Positions 1-5,421 of a DNA stretch of 6,728 nucleotides are shown piece by piece. Position 1 is the stretch's first letter. Every line of letters starts with the position of its first letter. The DNA is taken from assembly GCA_038063075.1 (NCBI GenBank), contig JBBTVW010000019.1, positions 1 to 6,728 on the forward strand. Direction: 5' to 3'. This stretch comes from JACQHJ01 sp038063075. GTDB lineage: Bacteria > Patescibacteriota > Microgenomatia > Levybacterales > UBA12049. The notes under the pieces are model-generated. The model saw only the letters and a program-made list of their open reading frames with translations, did no database searches and was not told the DNA's origin. The position numbers and the translations under genes are program-made.

Positions 1-885
1 GTATTAATTATCACTGGTGGTAATTCCTCAGAAAGAACAGTCTCCCTAAGATCTGCAAAAGAAGTTCAAAAAGCATTACTTGAAAATGGCCATAAAGTTA
101 AATTTTATGATCTAAAAAAAGGGTATGAAGGAATATTAAAAGTATCTGTAGATTTTGACGTACTCTTCCCTGTTTTACATGGAGAAGAAGGAGAAGGCGG
201 AAAATTACATAAATTTTTAAGCCAAATTAAAAAACCAATTGTTGGTACGAGAAATTATAAAAATTTGGATATTGCTTGGCATAAAATAACTTTTAAAAAA
301 TATTGTAGAAAGTTTGGGATAAAAACTGCTTCCTGGAAACAAGTTAACAATAATTTTGACATTCTCAGTTTCGGATTCCCATGTGTTCTTAAAACTATAG
401 ACGGTGGATCCTCAAAAGAAGTTGTAATTTTAAAAGATAAATCTGATCTTAATAAGTTTGCTTTTAGAAAAATCATGAGATTAAAATCTAAAAAATTTGT
501 AGAAAGATATTTGTCTGGAATTGAAATAACAGTAGGAGTTCTAAATGGAAAAGCGCTTCCTGTTATAGAAATAGTTCCAACCAAGGGTACATGGTTTAAC
601 TTTGAGAATAAATACGACGGGAGCACTCAAGAAATTCCTTTCGCACCTTCCCTATCAAAAGAGAAACAAAAAAATGTTCAAGAAATTGCTTTAAAAATTC
701 ATAGAGACTTTGATTTAGGCATTTATTCCAGATCTGATTTTATAATAAGCGATGACATTATTTATGCATTAGAGGTTAATACTATTCCAGGTCTTACAGC
801 TCAAAGCCTTATGCCAAAGGCTGCACTTGCCGCAGGAATTAGTTTTAATGAATTCCTAGAGATCCTCTTAAAAACTGCAAAATAA
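1..885 (+). CDS. ddl: D-alanine--D-alanine ligase (ATP-grasp), 5' end cut by the window
   Basis: This cytoplasmic enzyme joins two D-alanines using ATP, making the dipeptide that ends the peptidoglycan stem peptide. The frame is open from base 1 and encodes 294 residues. The first codon is GTA, so the true start lies just upstream; with a usual length near 300, only a few residues are missing. Visible signatures are GGNSSERTVSLRS at 6-18 (the catalytic Glu loop), LHGEEGEGG at 59-67, IVGT, the ATP-binding Lys131, GSS at 136-138, ERYLSGIEITVGV from 168, KYDGS at 205-209 (the omega-loop Tyr), and the metal-binding set Arg244, Asp246, Glu258 and Asn260 in YSRSDF and LEVNTIPG. The family ending SLMPKAALAAGISF is present. 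Several loops are unusual: GEGG replaces GEDG, WHK replaces MDK and GSSKE replaces GSSVG. The omega-loop tyrosine favours D-Ala-D-Ala over D-Ala-D-lactate, by family knowledge. An internal TTG at 265 is not the start, because strong homology continues upstream of it. Confidence 0.94.
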   Translation, partial: VLIITGGNSSERTVSLRSAKEVQKALLENGHKVKFYDLKKGYEGILKVSVDFDVLFPVLHGEEGEGGKLHKFLSQIKKPIVGTRNYKNLDIAWHKITFKKYCRKFGIKTASWKQVNNNFDILSFGFPCVLKTIDGGSSKEVVILKDKSDLNKFAFRKIMRLKSKKFVERYLSGIEITVGVLNGKALPVIEIVPTKGTWFNFENKYDGSTQEIPFAPSLSKEKQKNVQEIALKIHRDFDLGIYSRSDFIISDDIIYALEVNTIPGLTAQSLMPKAALAAGISFNEFLEILLKTAK

Positions 886-897
886 ATTAACTAAAAC

Positions 898-928
898 TTG
901 ACAAATCTTAACCCAAAAAAGCTATAAT
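898..928 (+). promoter_or_regulatory. Sigma-70-type promoter for the 940 gene
   Basis: A perfect -35 hexamer TTGACA (898-903) is followed after 19 nt by a perfect -10 hexamer TATAAT (923-928). The spacer is about two bases longer than optimal. The ATG at 940 lies only 11 nt beyond the -10, so the transcript would carry a leader of about five nucleotides or fewer. No Shine-Dalgarno sequence is present. The promoter sits in the 54-nt gap after ddl, so the next gene is probably transcribed on its own. Confidence 0.75.
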
Positions 929-939
929 AAATTACTGCC

Positions 940-1383
940 ATGAATCCTAAAAGCGTTAAAGATTTAGACCCAAAACTAAAAGAGGCCTATGAAAGAATAA
1001 TGGGAAGTAATTTTACTCCTAAATCTACTCAAACCCAAGCTACTAACCCTACTAACAATCAGCCACAACCAGAACAAAAAGTTTCAGAGCCTTCTAAGGC
1101 TCCTATGCCAGCACAAAATACACCAATTATGCAAACAACACAGGTATTTAGCCAAAATCCACAACCAACTGAATCTACTCCTCCATCATCAAACGAAAAA
1201 GAGGAAAAAAAGGAAACAAAGATAGAATCAGATCCAACAAGTTTATTTACCAGTTCTCCTTCAACAACTCCTGCTACTCAAAAAAAGAGCTTAAATATTT
1301 TGCCTCTTTTGTTTGCTATCGGTGCAATTGTGTTTTTTGGGGCTTATGTAGTAATTTGGGCTAAAGTTTTTGGCTTATTTTAA
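940..1383 (+). CDS. Tail-anchored membrane protein with Pro/Gln/Thr/Ser-rich linker, function unknown
   Basis: I do not recognise a functional family. The 147-residue product has three parts. Residues 1-22 form a short, probably helical head (LDPKLKEAYERIMG). Residues 23-112 are low-complexity and rich in Pro, Gln, Thr, Ser and Asn, with a charged Glu/Lys patch at 86-97, and are almost certainly disordered. Residues 118-141 form one hydrophobic segment (ILPLLFAIGAIVFFGAYVVIW), followed by a six-residue tail. Lys115-Lys116 just before the membrane segment suggest the long N-terminal part is cytoplasmic. There is no signal peptide and no cysteine. The ATG at 940 is supported by the promoter directly upstream and by the absence of an earlier in-frame start. 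The last 9 bp overlap the 3' end of proS on the opposite strand. A membrane tether or adaptor is possible, but that is inference. Confidence 0.86.
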   Translation: MNPKSVKDLDPKLKEAYERIMGSNFTPKSTQTQATNPTNNQPQPEQKVSEPSKAPMPAQNTPIMQTTQVFSQNPQPTESTPPSSNEKEEKKETKIESDPTSLFTSSPSTTPATQKKSLNILPLLFAIGAIVFFGAYVVIWAKVFGLF

Positions 1384-2607
1384 CCTACTTAGAACTTCTT
1401 CTATTGTTAAAAGCTCTGTTTCCTTCTCTTCTCGTTTCTTAAACTCAACTTTTTCACCTGTTTTTTCACTTACAACTAATCTTGCAGGAATACCAATTAA
1501 ATCAGATGCAGCAAATTTTTCACCTGCACCCACTTCTCTATCATCATATAAAACTTCAATTCCTTGTTCCTCAAGTAAATCATGAATTTTTTGCGCCTGT
1601 TCATTTTTACCTAAACTAATTAAGGAAACGTTAAAAGGTGAAACAGATTTTGGAAAAATTAATCCATTGTCATCATGAAAAACCTCTGCTAAAGTTCCCA
1701 GAATTCTTGTTGGGCCAATTCCATAACTTGCAAACCAAAGAGGATTTTGTTTTCCATCTTTATCTGTATAGAAAACATTTTGCTTCTTGGAATATTTTGT
1801 ACCAAGTGGAAAAATATTTCCAACTTCAATAGATTTTGCAGATTTTACTTTTCCATCTTTACACTTTGGGCAATTTTCCCCTTCTTCTCCTTTATATATT
1901 TCTTTATTTTGTGCAAAATCACATGCCTTGCAATAATAAATTGTATCCTCTCCAATTTCTGACATTACTTGAAATTCGTGGCTATTTTTATCTGTAAATA
2001 CTCCTCCACTTGCTTCTACAACCTTAATATCTAATCCAATTCTCTCAAATATTTTTTTATAAGCTTCTATTACTTTGTTGTAATAAATATACATGTCTTC
2101 TTCTGAAACATGAGCACTATATAAATCTTTCATCATAAATTCTCTACCCCTTAAAATTCCTGATTTTGCTCTTGGTTCATTTCTAAACTTTGTGGAAAAA
2201 TGATAAACCTTAATTGGTAAATCCTTATAGCTTTGTACAAACTTACCAAGTAAATTCATTACTATTTCTTCATGAGTAAAAGATAAACCATATTCTTTAT
2301 CGTGAATATCTTTAAATTGATACATTATTTGTTTTACATCAGGATCTGACCATCTTCCAGTCTGATCCCAAATCTCACGAGGGTGTAATAGAGGCATTAA
2401 AACTTCCTGTGCATCTGTTTTATTTAACTCTTCTCTAATAATATCTTTTATCTTTTCAACAACTCTAAAACCAAGAGGCAAAAGAGTATAAGACCCTGCC
2501 ATTAGTTGATCAATAAAACCAGCTCGTACTAATAATTTATGATTTATTGACTCTGCTCCTGTTGGAGCATTTTTTTGAGTTTTTGGAAAAATAAGTGAAT
2601 ATCTCAT
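1375..2607 (-). CDS. proS: Prolyl-tRNA synthetase, short form lacking the editing insert
   Basis: This class II synthetase charges tRNA-Pro with proline in the cytoplasm. The 410-residue product begins with the bacterial-type signature (APTGAESINHKLLVRAGF, 14-31) and carries motif 1 near 40-75, THEE at 111-114, motif 2 at 141-161 (FRNEPRAKSGILRGREF), SHEFQV at 209-214, motif 3 YGIGPTRILG at 295-304 and an anticodon-binding domain from about 320 to the end (DDRE, GEKFAASDLIGIP). Typical bacterial ProRS is about 570 residues, with an Ala-editing insert of roughly 180 residues between motifs 2 and 3. Here that place (226-260) holds only a short loop with CKAC (226-229) and CPKC (246-249), which looks like a zinc ribbon. 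The enzyme probably cannot clear mischarged Ala-tRNA-Pro itself. The ATG at 2607 fits the family N-terminus and follows an extended -10. It converges with and overlaps the 940 gene by 9 bp. Confidence 0.97.
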   Translation of the reverse strand: MRYSLIFPKTQKNAPTGAESINHKLLVRAGFIDQLMAGSYTLLPLGFRVVEKIKDIIREELNKTDAQEVLMPLLHPREIWDQTGRWSDPDVKQIMYQFKDIHDKEYGLSFTHEEIVMNLLGKFVQSYKDLPIKVYHFSTKFRNEPRAKSGILRGREFMMKDLYSAHVSEEDMYIYYNKVIEAYKKIFERIGLDIKVVEASGGVFTDKNSHEFQVMSEIGEDTIYYCKACDFAQNKEIYKGEEGENCPKCKDGKVKSAKSIEVGNIFPLGTKYSKKQNVFYTDKDGKQNPLWFASYGIGPTRILGTLAEVFHDDNGLIFPKSVSPFNVSLISLGKNEQAQKIHDLLEEQGIEVLYDDREVGAGEKFAASDLIGIPARLVVSEKTGEKVEFKKREEKETELLTIEEVLSRLK

Positions 2608-2616
2608 GTGACATTG

Positions 2617-2625
2617 AGTATATCA
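2617..2625 (-). promoter_or_regulatory. Extended -10 promoter element for proS
   Basis: Read on the minus strand, the sequence is TGATATACT: a TATACT hexamer (2622-2617) preceded by the TGn extension that can replace a -35 element. No good -35 hexamer is visible at 16-18 nt. The ATG of proS begins 9 nt further on, so the leader would be about three nucleotides or absent, and there is no Shine-Dalgarno sequence. Confidence 0.65.
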
Positions 2626-2640
2626 TTTTTAAAAACGATA
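2621..2640. repeat. 20-bp near-perfect palindrome in the divergent promoter region
   Basis: The sequence TATCATTTTTAAAAACGATA has TATC/GATA outer arms and a TTTTT/AAAAA centre, with a single mismatched pair (A2625/C2636). It lies between the two divergent -10 elements and covers the end of the proS -10 and the -35 region of the 2659 gene. It could be an operator for a dimeric regulator. It could equally be chance symmetry in AT-rich promoter DNA. Confidence 0.45.
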
Positions 2641-2643
2641 TTG

Positions 2644-2649
2644 TATACT
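2644..2649 (+). promoter_or_regulatory. -10 element for the 2659 gene
   Basis: A TATACT hexamer sits 9 nt before the ATG at 2659. No convincing -35 is seen at 16-18 nt upstream; the site with a 17-nt spacer reads TATCAT and falls on the proS -10. The spacing implies a leader of about three nucleotides, and it supports choosing ATG 2659 over the in-frame GTG at 2608. Confidence 0.55.
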
Positions 2650-2658
2650 TCCAAAATT

Positions 2659-3006
2659 ATGCCTGAAAGACAAGTTAATAAAGCAATTTGGAAAGATAAA
2701 GAAACAGGAAGAAAACTTGCTTTTAGAATAGGTCCAACAGATTATAACCCTAAACAGCTAGAAAAAATTTTAAAGGAATTTATTACTACACCTAGTGCTG
2801 GAATTGTTATTTTTAATATTCAACCTGGTAAAGGAACACTCTGGGATGATATTTCTCCCTTACAACCAGAATTTACAACTATTACACCTTATCACATTGA
2901 AGAAATGAGACAACTACCGCTTGAGGGACAAGAAAGAATTATTGGAAGTATTGCAGAAAGAATTTTGACTGCTAGCAATACCCTTCTAATTGATATGCCT
3001 GTTTAA
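2659..3006 (+). CDS. Hypothetical protein, 115 residues
   Basis: I do not recognise this family. The product is small and soluble, with no signal peptide, membrane segment or cysteine. Visible pieces are a charged N-terminus (KAIWKDKETGRKLAFRIG, 8-25), a likely amphipathic helix (PKQLEKILKEFI, 31-42), a hydrophobic strand-like run AGIVIFNI (47-54), a central stretch with LWDDISP (61-67), and a C-terminal helical part ending in a hydrophobic LLIDMPV. This suggests a compact mixed alpha/beta fold. The frame is also open from GTG 2608, but those 17 extra codons would cover the promoter and give an unlikely N-terminus, so ATG 2659 is preferred. It is divergent from proS and precedes the 3026 gene by 19 nt. 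The promoter of the 3026 gene begins inside its last codons. Shared control with proS is possible but unproven. Confidence 0.78.
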   Translation: MPERQVNKAIWKDKETGRKLAFRIGPTDYNPKQLEKILKEFITTPSAGIVIFNIQPGKGTLWDDISPLQPEFTTITPYHIEEMRQLPLEGQERIIGSIAERILTASNTLLIDMPV

Positions 3007-3018
3007 ATTTTATATAAT
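2990..3018 (+). promoter_or_regulatory. Strong promoter for the 3026 gene, starting inside the preceding gene
   Basis: A -35 TTGATA (2990-2995, five of six consensus bases) is followed by an optimal 17-nt spacer and a perfect -10 TATAAT (3013-3018). The -35 lies in the final codons of the 115-residue gene. The GTG start at 3026 begins 7 nt after the -10, which is the spacing expected when transcription starts at or next to the start codon. No ribosome-binding site is present. Confidence 0.78.
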
Positions 3019-3025
3019 TTTTTAA

Positions 3026-3556
3026 GTGGATACGTCTAGTCAAAACATAAAAGAACAAGAAATACTTCTTAGCATTGTTGAAACTTGGAAACCAAGTGAA
3101 TACCCAGAATATAGAGGTTTTAGGTGTGCTAACTGCCAACAGTATAAAAATGAGGCTTGGTATCACTGGGTAAACTTTGGCAATTATAGACTACCTATTC
3201 ATATGTGTGATGATACATGTGAAAAAGAATTTAATAATGGCACTATTAAAATTGATGGGTCAAAAAGACAAACAGTTGATAGAGATAATTTTGGGAATAA
3301 ATATTTGTTTAGTCAAGAATCTTTAAAAAGATTTAAAGAAATTGTTGCTTTATGGCCTACTTATGAAGAACCTAAGCTTAAAGTTTATACTTGTGATAAT
3401 TGTGGAAATGATTTAGATATTGATCCTATTGATGGACAAAGAAAAGGTTATCATGTTTGGTGGAAACAAAATGATGGCAAAACACTAATAGAATTACATT
3501 TCCATAAAGATTGCGGACATAAACTGGGTATTTATTCAAAAGAGGAAAAATCTTAA
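3026..3556 (+). CDS. Two-zinc-finger (TRASH/treble-clef-like) protein, function unknown
   Basis: The 176-residue soluble product has two similar cysteine/histidine clusters. The first is CANC (34-37), then YHWV, then IHMCDDTCEKEF (58-69). This resembles the CxxC...FCSxxCxxxF layout of TRASH/MYM-type treble-clef fingers. The second is CDNC (123-126), then YHVWW, then LHFHKDCGHKL (157-167), with His160 in place of the first late Cys and a ligand spacing one residue shorter. A helical linker (about 96-112) joins them. The parallel layout suggests an internal duplication. Such fingers commonly bind metal, nucleic acid or protein partners; which applies here is unknown. The GTG start is chosen because an optimal promoter ends 7 nt upstream; the next in-frame ATG (codon 60) would remove the first finger. 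The TAA stop overlaps the stop of the convergent tRNA-binding gene. Confidence 0.9.
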   Translation: MDTSSQNIKEQEILLSIVETWKPSEYPEYRGFRCANCQQYKNEAWYHWVNFGNYRLPIHMCDDTCEKEFNNGTIKIDGSKRQTVDRDNFGNKYLFSQESLKRFKEIVALWPTYEEPKLKVYTCDNCGNDLDIDPIDGQRKGYHVWWKQNDGKTLIELHFHKDCGHKLGIYSKEEKS

Positions 3557-3876
3557 ACCACTTCACTTCCCTCTTTAACAGCTTCTGATGGTTCTAGTAA
3601 AACAGGCTTATCTTCTCCTTCAATTGCCATTAACATTCCTTGAGACTCTTCTCCTCTAAAATTTCTTGGCTCTAAATTTACAATAAAAGGTAAAAGTTTT
3701 CCTGTTAAATCTTCTGGCGTATACCACTCTGCTATTCCTGAAATAATTTGCCTTTTATAATCACCAAAATCTACTTGTAATTTTAAAAGTTTGTCTGCGT
3801 TTTCCACTCTTTCACAAGTTAATATCTTCCCAACTCTTATTTCAACCTTTTTAAAATCATCAAAAGTTATATTCAT
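3553..3876 (-). CDS. Stand-alone tRNA-binding (EMAPII/Arc1p-like) domain protein
   Basis: The 107-residue product is one OB-fold tRNA-binding domain of the kind found at the C-terminus of MetRS, in the MetRS beta subunit, in CsaA and in Arc1p/EMAPII. Visible signatures are FKKVEIRVGKI (8-18), NADKLLKLQVDFG (26-38), RQIISGIAEWYTPEDLTGK (42-60), FIVNLEPRNFRGEESQGML (64-82) and a short acidic tail. It spans essentially the whole domain, so it is not a fragment of a longer synthetase. It most likely acts as a separate MetRS-associated tRNA-binding subunit. A CsaA-like chaperone role is the main alternative, and the sequence alone does not decide. ATG 3876 matches the domain's usual N-terminus and has a -10 element 8 nt upstream. 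The gene lies 56 nt downstream of zwf on the same strand but appears to have its own promoter. Confidence 0.93.
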   Translation of the reverse strand: MNITFDDFKKVEIRVGKILTCERVENADKLLKLQVDFGDYKRQIISGIAEWYTPEDLTGKLLPFIVNLEPRNFRGEESQGMLMAIEGEDKPVLLEPSEAVKEGSEVV

Positions 3877-3884
3877 AATTTTGT

Positions 3885-3890
3885 ATTATA
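3885..3890 (-). promoter_or_regulatory. -10 element for the tRNA-binding domain gene
   Basis: A perfect TATAAT on the minus strand (3890-3885) sits 8 nt before the ATG at 3876. An eight-base A tract lies close upstream, and no clear -35 hexamer is found at 16-18 nt. The spacing implies a leader of only one or two nucleotides. The gap between zwf and this gene holds no ribosome-binding site, so independent transcription is likelier than translation from a zwf transcript. Confidence 0.6.
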
Positions 3891-3932
3891 CTATTTTTTT
3901 TATTAAATTAATTTCTAGCAAAATCTGCTTTT

Positions 3933-5351
3933 TTATATTAACAACCATTTCTTACCATCTTTCTCAATTAAATCATTTGCAGCACTTGGTCCAAGAGAAC
4001 CTTGTTTATAAGTTAATAAATTACTTTTATTTTTCTCCCATTTATTTAAAATATCTGTAATAAATTTCCAAGAACTTTCAAGCTCATCACTTCTATTAAA
4101 AAGAGTTTGATCACCGGCAAAAATATCTAGTAATATTTTTTCGTATGCATCAAGACCACTTGTTCCAAAGCCTTCTTTGTAATTAAACTTCATATCAACT
4201 GATCCAAGACCAAGTTTTGCGCCTGGGGTTTTTGCAACAAATCGAAGACTTATCCCTTCATTTGGTTGAATTCTAAAAGTAATTACATTACCAATTTCTG
4301 GACAACCATATTCTTTAAATAAAAGATGGCATGTTTGAATAAAAACTACTGATATCTCTACAACTTCTTTTTGCATCTTTTTTCCTGCTCTAACATAAAA
4401 CGGAACTTCGCTAAACCTAGGGGTATTAATAAACATTTTCATTGCAACAAATGTTTCAGTACTTGAATCACTTTTTACATTTTCTTCTTTTTTGTAACCC
4501 TCGTACTGTCCCCTAATAATTGATTCTTCTTTTGCAATCTCTATCGCATCTATTACCTTAGCTCTACTGTCACGAAGATCTTCTTTTGTAAAACTTTTTG
4601 GTTGCTCCATGGCAACAGCAGCCAAAAGTTGCATTAAATGATTTTGAGCAATGTCTCTTAAAATACCAACACCATCAAAAAATCTTCCCCTATTCCCAAC
4701 CCCTTCATCTTGCGCAAAAGTAATTTGAACATGATCAATATATTCTTTATTCCAAACCGGCTCAAAAATTCCATTAGCAAAACGAAATGCCAACATATTT
4801 TGAACTGTTTCTTTTCCAAGATAATGATCTACTCTAAAAATTTGTTTCTCCTTAAAAACATCTGAGAGTTTTTTGTCTAAGTCTCTTGCTGTATCTAAAT
4901 CTTTTCCAAAAGGTTTTTCAATAATAAGCCTTGTCCAATTTCCTTTTTCATGACCACAACCAACTGATAATTTTGTCTGCACTAGTTGATCTAATATTTG
5001 ATCATAATGCTCTGGAGGTGTTGCAAGGTAGAAGAAACGACTAATACAAGCACCCATTTTGTCATCAATTTCTAAAAGTCTTTTATTTAAGCTTTCATAG
5101 CCTACTTTTTCTTCAAAACTGCCTGATTGATAAAAAAGGTGTTTTGAAAAATCTATCCATTTTTTATCTTCTATTTGTAACTTAAAATGCTTATGAAACT
5201 CTTCATCTGTTAAGCTTCTTCTCGAAAAACCAACGATGTAGAAATCTTTAGGCAAATGATTTGCTTTAAAAAGAGCAAAAAGAGCTGGAATGAGTTTATG
5301 CTGCGCTAAATCTCCAGTAGCACCAAAGATTACAAGGATAAATGGAGTCAT
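3933..5351 (-). CDS. zwf: Glucose-6-phosphate 1-dehydrogenase
   Basis: This cytoplasmic enzyme oxidises glucose 6-phosphate to 6-phosphogluconolactone with NAD(P)+, the first step of the oxidative pentose phosphate pathway. The 472-residue product is complete (the family is usually about 480-510). It has the nucleotide-binding GATGDLAQHKLIPAL (10-24), LATPP at 109-113, EKPFGKDL (145-152), the substrate-binding RVDHYLGKE (173-181, His176 and Lys180), the catalytic His238 in DIAQNHLMQ, and the C-terminal GSLGPSAANDLIEKDGKKW signature. The ATG at 5351 is two codons before the first strand and directly follows a good promoter. No 6-phosphogluconolactonase or 6-phosphogluconate dehydrogenase gene lies beside it, so any pathway partners must be elsewhere. 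It is divergent from the 5422 gene across 70 bp. Confidence 0.98.
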   Translation of the reverse strand: MTPFILVIFGATGDLAQHKLIPALFALFKANHLPKDFYIVGFSRRSLTDEEFHKHFKLQIEDKKWIDFSKHLFYQSGSFEEKVGYESLNKRLLEIDDKMGACISRFFYLATPPEHYDQILDQLVQTKLSVGCGHEKGNWTRLIIEKPFGKDLDTARDLDKKLSDVFKEKQIFRVDHYLGKETVQNMLAFRFANGIFEPVWNKEYIDHVQITFAQDEGVGNRGRFFDGVGILRDIAQNHLMQLLAAVAMEQPKSFTKEDLRDSRAKVIDAIEIAKEESIIRGQYEGYKKEENVKSDSSTETFVAMKMFINTPRFSEVPFYVRAGKKMQKEVVEISVVFIQTCHLLFKEYGCPEIGNVITFRIQPNEGISLRFVAKTPGAKLGLGSVDMKFNYKEGFGTSGLDAYEKILLDIFAGDQTLFNRSDELESSWKFITDILNKWEKNKSNLLTYKQGSLGPSAANDLIEKDGKKWLLI

Positions 5352-5357
5352 AGAAAG

Positions 5358-5386
5358 ATTATAGGTAGATAAGCCTACAATGTAAA
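5358..5386 (-). promoter_or_regulatory. Promoter for zwf
   Basis: On the minus strand a -35 TTTACA (5386-5381, five of six consensus bases) is separated by exactly 17 nt from a perfect -10 TATAAT (5363-5358). Only 6 nt lie between the -10 and the ATG at 5351, so the expected transcription start coincides with the start codon. This is a textbook leaderless arrangement, with no Shine-Dalgarno sequence. Confidence 0.8.
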
Positions 5387-5409
5387 TATGAAATTGTTAG
5401 ATATTTAGG

Positions 5410-5415
5410 TATAAT
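5410..5415 (+). promoter_or_regulatory. -10 element for the 5422 gene
   Basis: A perfect TATAAT lies 6 nt before the ATG at 5422, again placing the expected transcription start on the start codon. The -35 position at 17 nt (5387-5392, TATGAA) is weak. It abuts the zwf -35, so polymerases on the two divergent promoters would be in close contact. Confidence 0.65.
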
Positions 5416-5421
5416 AGCCAG

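Noticed and set aside
265..885. A shorter ddl starting at TTG 265
   Set aside because: The frame is open back to base 1 and encodes the essential N-terminal Ddl motifs (SSER loop and LHG loop).
1370..1962. Plus-strand open frames inside proS (1370-1585, 1638-1832, 1747-1962)
   Set aside because: They are antisense to a clearly conserved gene, have low-complexity hydrophobic or serine-rich products, and lack promoters with the spacing seen elsewhere.
2608..2658. N-terminal extension of the 115-residue protein from the in-frame GTG at 2608
   Set aside because: The extra 17 codons run through the -10 element and the palindrome, and they abut the proS start. ATG 2659 has the same -10 spacing as the other genes.
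3917..3934. Possible plus-strand terminator: AGCA, a five-base loop, TGCT and a T run between zwf and the tRNA-binding gene
   Set aside because: The stem is only four base pairs, both flanking genes are on the minus strand, and the nearest plus-strand gene ends about 360 bases upstream.
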